From contig NZ_JAHBYD010000004.1 in the NCBI RefSeq assembly GCF_019636135.1, forward strand, positions 1 to 64,000: a stretch of DNA of 64,000 nt, read 5' to 3'. The notes beneath the pieces are model-generated. The model saw nothing but the letters and a program-made list of their open reading frames with translations, was not told the origin of the DNA and searched no databases. Shown piece by piece: positions 57,792 to 64,000 of this stretch (its first letter is position 1; each line of letters starts with the position of its first letter). The position numbers and the translations under genes were made by a program. The stretch is from Phenylobacterium sp. GTDB taxonomy: Bacteria; Pseudomonadota; Alphaproteobacteria; Caulobacterales; Caulobacteraceae.

Positions 57792-58589
57792 ATGGTCGAC
57801 AGGGCAGGGATCGCGTGGCTCCTCGCGGCGGCGACGCTGGCCGGTGCGGGCGGTGCGGCGGCGCACACATCGTACCTCCTGCCCTCGACCTTCGCGCCGG
57901 GCCGCGACGAGGTGGTGACCCTGGAGGCCTCGTTCGCCGAGCGGCAGTTCTTCCGGCCCGAGGTGGCGGTGACGTCGGACGACTTCCACCTGCTGCGGCC
58001 CGACGGGCGGCGCGACGCCTACGACAGGATCGCGCCCTTCCGGCAGGTCACCATCCTGGAGAGCGACGTGGCCGAGGCCGGCACCTACCGGTTCACGACG
58101 GGCGAGCGCGTCGGCCGCGTGGGCAAGCAGGTGCTGGAGAAGGGCGAATGGCGGCCGCTGGAGCCCGGCGAAGCGCCCCCCGCCGGCGCCCAGACGCGCA
58201 GCAGCCAGACCGTGACGGTCGCCGAGGTCTACGTGACCAAGGGCGCGCCGACACGCGCCGCCGTCGACGCGCCGTCCGGGCGCCTCACGATCCGCACCGG
58301 CGTCCACCCGAACGAGATCTACCTCGACAAGCCGCTGACGGTGACGGTGGCCTTCGACGGCGCGCCGGCGGCCGGGCAGGAGATCGAGCTGGACCGCGAG
58401 GGCGGCGCGTTCGAGGACCCGAAGTTCCACAAGGTCGCCAGGACCGGCGCGGACGGGACGCTGAAGCTCACTTTCGACCGGCCGGGGACCTACCTGATCA
58501 TGGCCCGCCACGCGGCGCCCGCGCCGCCCGGGTCGGCCACCGAGATGCGCAGCTACACCACCTCGCTCACCTTCGAAGTGCTGCGATAG
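57792..58589 (+). CDS. DUF4198 domain periplasmic protein
   Basis: A 265-residue exported protein. The signal peptide ends near AGGAAAHTSYLLP. The body begins HTSYLLPSTFAPGRDEVVTLEASFAE and contains VHPNEIYLDKPLTVTVAFDGAP and RPGTYLIMARH, matching DUF4198 (related to NikM-type and TonB-associated proteins). Such proteins are usually found beside metal-related TonB receptors. The ATG at 57792 is chosen because the signal peptide starts there. The EF-hand gene follows 11 bp later in the same direction. Confidence 0.87.
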   Translation: MVDRAGIAWLLAAATLAGAGGAAAHTSYLLPSTFAPGRDEVVTLEASFAERQFFRPEVAVTSDDFHLLRPDGRRDAYDRIAPFRQVTILESDVAEAGTYRFTTGERVGRVGKQVLEKGEWRPLEPGEAPPAGAQTRSSQTVTVAEVYVTKGAPTRAAVDAPSGRLTIRTGVHPNEIYLDKPLTVTVAFDGAPAAGQEIELDREGGAFEDPKFHKVARTGADGTLKLTFDRPGTYLIMARHAAPAPPGSATEMRSYTTSLTFEVLR

Positions 58590-58600
58590 GAGCTCTGTCC

Positions 58601-59041
58601 GTGAACGCCCGCCTCTTCGCCCTCGCCGCCCTGATCGCCGCCGCGCCCGGCCTCGCGCTCGCTCAGGAGGAGCCCGCCCGCGGCCACAGCAAGGTCGAAT
58701 TCATGAAGGCCTACGACACCGACCTCGACGGGAAGGTCAGCCGCGCCGAGTACGAGGCCAAGCGCCACGCCGACTTCGTGCGCACCGACACCGACCGGAA
58801 CGGCGTCGTCGACGAGGCGGAGTATGTGGCGGAGTACGCAGCCCGGCTCGACGCCGAGCTCGCGGCGATGCGCAAGCGCCAGATCGACCAGGCGCGGGTG
58901 CGGTTCGGGGTCATCGACGCCGACAAGGACGGCAGGATGCGGGAGCCCGAGTACGACGCCGTGGCGGCCCGCACCTTCGGCCGCCTGGACACCAACGGCG
59001 ACGGCGTGGTCGACAGCGCCGACACCGCCCAGAGCCACTAG
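58601..59041 (+). CDS. Secreted EF-hand protein with four calcium loops
   Basis: A 146-residue protein with a signal peptide (to ...GLALAQ). Four EF-hand loops are visible: DTDLDGKVSRAE, DTDRNGVVDEAE, DADKDGRMREPE and DTNGDGVVDSAD; the first three end in the standard Glu, the last in Asp. It should bind calcium or a similar ion in the periplasm. GTG start at 58601. It follows DUF4198 closely and ends before a family D repeat. Confidence 0.9.
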   Translation: MNARLFALAALIAAAPGLALAQEEPARGHSKVEFMKAYDTDLDGKVSRAEYEAKRHADFVRTDTDRNGVVDEAEYVAEYAARLDAELAAMRKRQIDQARVRFGVIDADKDGRMREPEYDAVAARTFGRLDTNGDGVVDSADTAQSH

Positions 59042-59056
59042 GTCCACCCCTGTGCT

Positions 59057-59174
59057 CGTCATCCCCCGGCTTGTCCGGGGGATCCATTGGGCTCGGAGCC
59101 TCCGATCTGGCGCTGTGGACGAAGACGTCCGGCTCACAGCCCAATAGGTGGCCCGGACAAGCCGGGCCATGACG
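59057..59174. repeat. Family D palindrome, inverted copy
   Basis: Same arms as 32004-32130 but in the opposite orientation (CGTCATCCCCCGGCTTGTCC at 59057-59076, then GGACAAGCCGGGCCATGACG ending 59174). Lies between the convergent EF-hand gene and small minus-strand gene. Confidence 0.85.
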
Positions 59175-59204
59175 TCCTGGATGAAATCCGGACTCAGGCC
59201 GCGG

Positions 59205-59405
59205 TCAGCCCTTCCGCATCGAGGAGTCGCCGCGCCGGGACTGGGTGTTGAGGACGCCGGCCATGTGCTTCGCGTCGTCCTCGGAGAGGCCCGTCTGGGG
59301 CACGCCGCCGACGATCGCCGGCTCGCCGGTGAAGATCACGAAGGTGGTGAAGCCCTTGGCGTCACGGCGCACCGCGTACCGGTCGTTCTTGCGTTCGTCA
59401 GGCAT
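59205..59405 (-). CDS. Small protein of unknown function
   Basis: A 66-residue soluble protein (MPDERKNDRYAVRRDAKGFT ... GVPQTGLSEDDAKHMAGVLN). I do not recognise a domain; it has no signal or membrane helix, and a basic, polar C-terminus. Codon use looks coding. It lies 58 bp after the SRPBCC gene on the same strand and may be co-transcribed. Ribosome site is weak. Confidence 0.6.
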   Translation of the reverse strand: MPDERKNDRYAVRRDAKGFTTFVIFTGEPAIVGGVPQTGLSEDDAKHMAGVLNTQSRRGDSSMRKG

Positions 59406-59463
59406 GTCGACGCGACATTGCCCGATCCGTCGCGCGGATGTCCAATCGGATCGCAGCGGCGCC

Positions 59464-59907
59464 TCAGCGGACGCCGTGGATCTGGGCGGACTCCTCGGCC
59501 AGGCTCTTGATCTCGCGGATAGCCTCGTCGGTCGGACCTTCGAGGGCCGCGAGGTCGACCTCGGCGAGCGGGCCCGTGGTGAACTCGAGCCGGGTGGTCC
59601 GGTCGTTGCCGTTGGCCGCGATCTCGAAGATGTCCGAGAACGGGCCGCGCGGATCGTCCGGGTAGTCCAGCCTGAGGAGCCGTTCCGGCTTGAACGCCGC
59701 GACGGTGCCGCAAGAGCGGGTGACGCCGTCGGGGGCCTTCCAGGTGATCTTGTCGCCCTCGCGCCAGGAGGTGCGGATGGAGATGCCGTCCAGGTAGGCC
59801 GAGGCCCACTCGCGGACCAGCTCCGGGTTGGTGAGGACGCGCCAGACTTCCCCCGGGGGCGCATCGATCTCGAGACTGCGTTTCAGGACCGGCATGGGCT
59901 TGCTCAT
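59464..59907 (-). CDS. SRPBCC (AHSA1-like) family protein
   Basis: A 147-residue START/AHSA1-type fold. Recognisable are LEIDAPPGEVWRVLTNPELVREWASAYLDG, GDKITWKAPDG, RLLRLDYPDDP and the long C-terminal helix TDEAIREIKSLAEESAQIHG. These proteins hold hydrophobic ligands or act as Hsp90 co-chaperone-like activators; ligand unknown. The ATG at 59907 with GAGAAAGAG upstream is preferred. It faces away from the TonB receptor, with a 321-bp gap before that start. Confidence 0.85.
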   Translation of the reverse strand: MSKPMPVLKRSLEIDAPPGEVWRVLTNPELVREWASAYLDGISIRTSWREGDKITWKAPDGVTRSCGTVAAFKPERLLRLDYPDDPRGPFSDIFEIAANGNDRTTRLEFTTGPLAEVDLAALEGPTDEAIREIKSLAEESAQIHGVR

Positions 59908-60228
59908 GCTCTTTCTCGTTTGGGGCCGGCACACCCCGTGGAAACCATTGTCGCCCGACGTTTGGATGCGCCCCTTCCAATCGCGGAGGTTGCGTCGATT
60001 CGCTGAAATTCCAGAACTTTCCCCCAGAACGTGCGACCCGGTTCAACCGTAGGGGAGGGTCTGTCCCGAACGCGGCGACTTTTGGGTGCAGCTTGACCGT
60101 AGCCCCGCGGCGGATTGTCGCCAAGCCGGCATGACGTCACGCCGCGACGGTTCTTTTTCCATTGCGATTGATTCTGCGAATCATTCGCAATAATAGGCGG
60201 TCACATTCGAGTTGGGAGATCGCCACTG
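59908..60228. other. Region between SRPBCC and TonB receptor genes
   Basis: This gap of 321 bp holds the Fur-type palindrome near its right end and probably the promoter of the SRPBCC gene near its left. The central part (59960-60150) has no gene and no repeat I recognise. Confidence 0.4.
60161..60191 (+). promoter_or_regulatory. Fur-type operator of the TonB receptor operon
   Basis: A 31-bp palindrome with 14-base arms, one mismatch: ATTGCGATTGATTC (60161-60174) and GAATCATTCGCAAT (60178-60191). It contains a perfect 7-1-7 Fur box TGCGAATCATTCGCA (60175-60189) and a second overlapping imperfect box. A possible -35 (TTGATT 60168-60173) and -10 (TAATAG 60191-60196) overlap it, so binding would block transcription. 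Predicts iron-repressed expression of the receptor. Confidence 0.8.
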
Positions 60229-62427
60229 ATGCGTCCGGGTCTGTTCGCCGCCGGTTCATTGCTCGTGCTCGCCGCAGGCGTCGCGCGCGCCGCGGGGGCC
60301 GACGATGCGGCCGTCACCGTCGATCCGCTGACCGTGATCGCCGAGCGCACGGAGAAGCCCGCGAGCGAGGTCCCCGCCACCGTCAGCGTGATCGACGCGG
60401 GCGAGCTCGAGGACCGGCTGAGCGCCGACATCAAGGACGTCATCAAGTTCGAGCCGAACGTCAGCGTGCGCTCGGGCCCGGCCCGGTTCGGCGCGGCGCT
60501 GGGCACGACGGGGCGCGACGGCAACTCCGGCTTCAACATCCGCGGCCTCGAAGGCAACCGCGTGCTGATCCAGATGGACGGCGTGCGCCTGCCCGACGGC
60601 TTCACCTTCGGCGCCCAGGCCGTGGGCCGCGGCGACTACCAGGACCTCGACCTGATCAAGCGGGTGGAGATCCTGCGCGGGCCGGCGTCGGCCCTCTACG
60701 GCTCGGACGGCGTGGCGGGCGCGGTCAGTTTCACCACCAAGGATCCGGTCGATTTCCTCCCCACAGACAGCGACCGGACCTTCGGCGGTCGCGTGCGCGG
60801 CTTCGCGGCTTCGGCCGACGACAGCGCGGGCGCGACCGCCGTCTTCGCCGGACGGCAGGGGCAGCTCTCGGCCATGGTCGCCTACACCTACCGCGAGGGG
60901 GACGCACAGGAGACGAAAGGGAAGAACGAGTCGGCCAACAGCGACCGGACGACCGCCAACCCGCAGGACTTCCTGACCCGCTCGGTGCTGGGCAAGCTGG
61001 TCTATGCGATCTCGGAGGACAACCGCCTCCGGCTGACCGCCGAACACTTCGACCGCAACGTGAAGGCCGACGTGCTGAGCGGGATCGCCAAGCCGCCGCT
61101 GGCGACCACCAGCGTGCTGCGCCTGAAGGCCGCCGACGAGACCGAGCGCAGCCGGGTTGGCCTGGACCAGCGCTGGACGATCGGCGAAGGCCCCGTCGAT
61201 CGCATCGCCTGGACCGCCTACTGGCAGAAGAGCACCACGGTCCAGTTCACCGCCGAGGACCGCAACACCGCCGCCGACCGCACGCGGCTCACCACCTTCG
61301 ACAACCGGGTCTACGGCCTCGCGGCCGAGCTGGAGAGCCGCTTCGAGACCGGCGCGGCCAGGCACCAGTTGATCTACGGCGTCGACGTCTCGAAGACACG
61401 GCAGACGGGGGTGCGCGACGGCACGGTCCCGCCGGCGGGCGAGGCCTTCCCCACGCGCGCCTTCCCGACCACGGACTACACGCTGCTGGGCGTGTTCGTG
61501 CAGGACGAGATCGCGTTCATGGACGGGCGGCTGACGCTCTATCCGGCGCTGCGCTGGGACCGCTACAAGCTGAACCCCAAGGCCGACGCGCTGCTGGGCG
61601 GCCTGGTCCCGGCGGGCTCGGACGGCGACCGGCTGTCGCCCAAGCTGGCTCTGGTCTTCAAGCCGACGGAGGAGACGCGGCTCTTCGCCAACTACAGCCG
61701 CGGCTTCCGCGCGCCGTCGCCCAGCCAGGTGAACAACGCCTTCTCGAACCCGATCCAGAACTACCGCTCGATCCCGAACCCCGACCTGAAGCCCGAGACC
61801 AGCGAGGCGTTCGAGGCCGGCGCGCGCTGGGTGACGCCGACGTGGTCGGTGGAGATCGTGGGCTTCACGGCCGAGTACAGGAACTTCATCGAGCAGTTGC
61901 AGGTGTCGGGGACCTTCGCGCCCACCGACCCCGGCGTCTTCCAGTTCGTGAACCTGACGAAGGTGAAGATCCACGGGGTCGAGGCCCGGGCCCGGGCGCA
62001 GTTCGGCGCCGGGTTCGGCGGCTTCGCCGGCATCGGCTACGCCAAGGGCGACAGCTACACCCCGGCCAAGGCGCCGCTGGATTCGGTCGATCCGGTGAAG
62101 GTGAGCGCGGGCGTGAGCTGGCGTGCGCCCGACGGCCGGTTCGGCGGCGAACTGGCGGCCGTGCATTCCGAGCGCAAAGCGGCGAGCCGGATCGCGGTCG
62201 CCTGCGCCCCCTCGTGCTATCGGCCGGGCGCCTTCACGGTCTTCGACGTCACCGCCTTCTGGAAGGTGACCGACGACGTCACCGTCCGCGGCGGCCTCTT
62301 CAACCTGACCGACGAGAAATACGCCTACTGGAGCGACGTTCGAGGGCTATCCTCCACCGCCGTCAGCCGCGACGCCTACACCCAGCCCGGGCGGAACGTC
62401 TCCGTCTCGCTGACCTACGACTTCTGA
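60229..62427 (+). CDS. TonB-dependent heme/transferrin-type receptor
   Basis: A 732-residue outer membrane receptor. Signal peptide (to ...GVARAAGADD), TonB-box-like DPLTVIAER, plug domain (SEVPATVSVIDAGELEDRL, IKDVIKFEPNVSVR, FNIRGLEGNRVLIQMDGVRL, EILRGPASALYGSDGVAGAV) and beta-barrel with SPKLALVFKPTEETRLFANY, FRAPSPSQVNNAF and NPDLKPETSEAFEAG, as in hemoglobin/transferrin/lactoferrin-family receptors; it ends in ...VSLTYDF. It imports heme or iron chelates. The exact ligand is uncertain. Start at 60229 after GGGAG; expression is likely Fur-controlled. Confidence 0.93.
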   Translation: MRPGLFAAGSLLVLAAGVARAAGADDAAVTVDPLTVIAERTEKPASEVPATVSVIDAGELEDRLSADIKDVIKFEPNVSVRSGPARFGAALGTTGRDGNSGFNIRGLEGNRVLIQMDGVRLPDGFTFGAQAVGRGDYQDLDLIKRVEILRGPASALYGSDGVAGAVSFTTKDPVDFLPTDSDRTFGGRVRGFAASADDSAGATAVFAGRQGQLSAMVAYTYREGDAQETKGKNESANSDRTTANPQDFLTRSVLGKLVYAISEDNRLRLTAEHFDRNVKADVLSGIAKPPLATTSVLRLKAADETERSRVGLDQRWTIGEGPVDRIAWTAYWQKSTTVQFTAEDRNTAADRTRLTTFDNRVYGLAAELESRFETGAARHQLIYGVDVSKTRQTGVRDGTVPPAGEAFPTRAFPTTDYTLLGVFVQDEIAFMDGRLTLYPALRWDRYKLNPKADALLGGLVPAGSDGDRLSPKLALVFKPTEETRLFANYSRGFRAPSPSQVNNAFSNPIQNYRSIPNPDLKPETSEAFEAGARWVTPTWSVEIVGFTAEYRNFIEQLQVSGTFAPTDPGVFQFVNLTKVKIHGVEARARAQFGAGFGGFAGIGYAKGDSYTPAKAPLDSVDPVKVSAGVSWRAPDGRFGGELAAVHSERKAASRIAVACAPSCYRPGAFTVFDVTAFWKVTDDVTVRGGLFNLTDEKYAYWSDVRGLSSTAVSRDAYTQPGRNVSVSLTYDF

Positions 62428-63410
62428 TGGACATGGCCATGACCGCTTCCCGCCGCACCTGCCTCGCCCTCACCGCCGCATTCGCGGTGACCTACGCCCT
62501 GCCGGCCGCCGCCGCGGGCAAGCCGCCCGAGCAGGACCGCGCCTCGATCCTGGCGATGGCGGGGGACTACAAGGTCCGCTTCGACATGCGCGAGACCGTG
62601 CCGTTCGTCAGCGACTACAAGCCGCTCGAGCCGAAGCGCAGCGGCGGCTACGAGTCGGTCCGCGTGATCGAGGACCGCGGCGACTTCATCAGCCTGCAGC
62701 ACATGCTGGTGGTCGAGGGCGAGGACAAGAAGCCGGTCGTGGTGAAGCACTGGCGCCAGGACTGGACGTTCCAGCCGGCCAGGGTGGTGGTCTATGAGAG
62801 CGCCGGCCGCTGGGTGCTGAAGGCCGTGCCGGCTGCGCAGCGCAATGGCGCCTGGTCGCAGACGGTCTGGCAGACCGACGATTCCCCGCGCTACGGCGGC
62901 GTCGGCAAGTGGGCCTACGACCACGGCGTGGCCCGCTGGCAGAGCGACGAGACGCTGCGGCCGCTGGCCCGGCGCGACGCGGTGCGACACCCGATCTACA
63001 CTTGGTACGTGGGCGTCAACCGCCACGCGCTGACGCCGACCGGCTGGGTGCATGAGCAGGACAACGCCAAGGTGGGCGAGCGCGACGGCAAGCCCGTCAC
63101 CTACGTCCACGAGGTGGTGGTCAACACCTACGAGAAGTTCAACGGCTACCCGGTGGCGGCGGCCGACGACTACTGGGCCAGGACCAAGGGCTACTGGGCC
63201 GACGTGCGGACGGCCTGGGACGCGGCGATCGCCAAGGACGGCGGCGTGCGCGTGACCGAGGAGGCGCAGAACGGGTCGGTGACGGGCCCGAAGCTGATGG
63301 GCCTGGCCGACGAGATCGCCGAGGGCAAGATGGACGTCGCCAAGGCCTCGGCCGAGGCGAAGGCCCTGATCGCCGGCGCGGAAAAGGCCCGCCCCCTGGC
63401 GTCGCGGTAG
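62427..63410 (+). CDS. DUF6607 family exported protein
   Basis: A 327-residue protein with a signal peptide (through ...YALPAAAAGKP). The body contains MAGDYKVRFDMRETVPFVSDYKP, VVVKHWRQDWTFQPARVVVYE and HPIYTWYVGVNRHALTPTGWVHEQDN, as in DUF6607 proteins that accompany TonB receptors. Its role is unknown, presumably in handling the receptor's ligand. Its start shares one base with the receptor stop (TGATG), so the two are translated together. A second or third ATG (codons 3 and 5) could also serve as start. Confidence 0.85.
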   Translation: MDMAMTASRRTCLALTAAFAVTYALPAAAAGKPPEQDRASILAMAGDYKVRFDMRETVPFVSDYKPLEPKRSGGYESVRVIEDRGDFISLQHMLVVEGEDKKPVVVKHWRQDWTFQPARVVVYESAGRWVLKAVPAAQRNGAWSQTVWQTDDSPRYGGVGKWAYDHGVARWQSDETLRPLARRDAVRHPIYTWYVGVNRHALTPTGWVHEQDNAKVGERDGKPVTYVHEVVVNTYEKFNGYPVAAADDYWARTKGYWADVRTAWDAAIAKDGGVRVTEEAQNGSVTGPKLMGLADEIAEGKMDVAKASAEAKALIAGAEKARPLASR

Positions 63411-63418
63411 ACTCCTCT

Positions 63419-63590
63419 CCCCCGAGCGCCGCAGGCGCGAAGAGAGGGAGAGGGCAGGGAGAGGGCGGCTCGGCTTGCCAGATGCCGGGCGGTTCCTCGA
63501 TGATCCTCGGGCAGCCGCCCGGGAAGCTCCCAGGGCGGCGCCGCCCTCTCCCTACCCTCTCCCTCTCCGTTCGCTCCGCTCTCGGGGGGC
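63419..63590. repeat. Family E-type inverted repeat
   Basis: Imperfect palindrome after DUF6607: left arm with CCCCGAGCGCCGCAGGCGCG and GGGAGAGGGCAGGGAGAGGG, right arm with CCCTCTCCCTACCCTCTCCC and CGCTCTCGGGGG. A related GGGGAGAGGG palindrome occurs at 53390-53510. The right arm overlaps the end of the VanZ-like gene. Confidence 0.7.
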
Positions 63591-63935
63591 GAGGCGATCG
63601 GCCAGCGCCAACGGCGCCAGGGCGGCGGCGACGCCGGCGATGTTGGCGGCGACGTCCTTCCACTGGAACGTGCCCGAGACGAGGCCAAGGGCCTGCATGA
63701 GTTCGAAGCCCATGGCGACGCCCAGGAAGCCGGCGCCGATCAGCCATGGGCTGGCGCGGGGCAGCGAGGCGATGGTCAGGACCGTCAGCAGGTAGCCGTA
63801 GGCCACGTGCTCGACCACGTCGGCGGGCGGGGCGTTGCGCCGGGCGTCGTGGTGCGGGTCGATCGCGCCGGCGAAGGCGACGGCCAGAACGCCCAGGAGG
63901 GCGGCCCGGCCCGCCCAGGTGATCAGGGCCTGCAA
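63552..63935 (-). CDS. VanZ-like small membrane protein
   Basis: A 127-residue protein with about four hydrophobic segments (WAGRAALLGVLAVAFAGAI, YLLTVLTIASL, WLIGAGFLGVAMGFELMQAL, AANIAGVAAALAPLALA). The pattern HxxAYG...GxxxGFxxELMQ...R.....D..AN..G matches the VanZ-like family. Function unclear in most bacteria. It starts with TTG at 63935, directly after the stop of the upstream gene. Its last residues (about PRERSERRGRG) and its stop are encoded by a family E repeat. Confidence 0.75.
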   Translation of the reverse strand: MQALITWAGRAALLGVLAVAFAGAIDPHHDARRNAPPADVVEHVAYGYLLTVLTIASLPRASPWLIGAGFLGVAMGFELMQALGLVSGTFQWKDVAANIAGVAAALAPLALADRLAPRERSERRGRG

Positions 63936-63936
63936 C

Positions 63937-64000
63937 CTACGACCAGGGGCCGATGCGGCGGGCCTCGGCCGTGACCGGGACGGCCGTCTCGCGCCGGCCG
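63937..64000 (-). CDS. 3' end of an unidentified gene
   Basis: Only the last 20 codons are in the window, ending ...PVTAEARRIGPWS before TAG (63939-63937). It is the upstream neighbour of the VanZ-like gene, one base apart, so the two are probably one transcript. Too short to identify. Confidence 0.5.
   Translation of the reverse strand, partial: GRRETAVPVTAEARRIGPWS

Noticed and set aside
60162..62426. Plus-strand frame overlapping the TonB receptor in another phase and joined to DUF6607
   Set aside because: The first 755 codons are Arg-rich without motifs; only the part from 62427 is real.

Overview
The window is about 64 kb of chromosomal, very GC-rich DNA from an alphaproteobacterium, most likely Caulobacteraceae (Caulobacter/Phenylobacterium-like; genus not certain). 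This rests on a hisS-hisZ-hisG cluster with a eukaryote-like histidyl-tRNA synthetase, a class I lysyl-tRNA synthetase, a bifunctional PutA divergent from an Lrp-type PutR, an HWE histidine kinase, TonB receptors and a PEPxxWA-CTERM protein. No phage genes, transposase, integrase, CRISPR array or rRNA operon was seen. The only RNA gene called firmly is a tRNA-Leu(CAG).

Layout. 1-3.5 kb: proline catabolism (putA, cut by the left edge, and putR). 3.5-4.1 kb: a nest of palindromic repeats. 4.2-7.7 kb: an OmpA-like porin with a 26-proline linker and a CPA2 antiporter. 7.8-10.8 kb: a copper-type cluster (DUF2946, TonB receptor, PCuAC chaperone), then an M13 peptidase. 13.0-13.5 kb: repeats and a candidate structured RNA. 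13.5-17.1 kb: hisS-hisZ-hisG with overlapping stops and starts. 17.3-27.4 kb: esterase, MFS/GPH symporter, VOC protein, HWE kinase, an unknown protein beside DUF2920, mmsA and zapE. 27.4-33.6 kb: gltD-gltB, then uppP, an NDUFA9-like protein, tRNA-Leu and an RNase D-like exonuclease leading into lptC-lptA-lptB. 38.6-41.6 kb: DNA ligase, lipoprotein and ligase-associated exonuclease. 41.6-46 kb: two hotdog thioesterases and a PhoD / beta-propeller / PhnD-like operon. 46-53.3 kb: lysyl-tRNA synthetase, CoA transferase, a convergent two-component pair, a PEPxxWA-CTERM protein and an AcvB/VirJ-like hydrolase. 53.8-55.7 kb: FAH-family hydrolase, zeta-GST and carbonic anhydrase overlapping end to end. 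56-63.4 kb: an enoyl-CoA hydratase-family protein, a GrdB-like protein and a metal-uptake locus (DUF4198, EF-hand protein, Fur-box-controlled TonB receptor, DUF6607). The right edge holds a small VanZ-like protein and the end of another gene.

The main themes are nitrogen and amino-acid metabolism (putA, gltBD, his), envelope building (lptCAB, uppP, ompA), metal uptake (copper-type and iron-type TonB loci) and phosphate scavenging. At least five families of imperfect intergenic palindromes recur. One copy lies inside the predicted translated leader of GltB and another supplies the end of the VanZ-like gene. Two enzymes look altered at family catalytic positions: UppP has Met where the family has His, and the zeta-GST has Ala-Gly where the family has Ser-Ser. 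No wholly new system is proven; the best leads are the GltB leader insertion, the hairpin cluster at 13.24-13.32 kb, the GrdB-like Cys protein and the altered UppP and GST.
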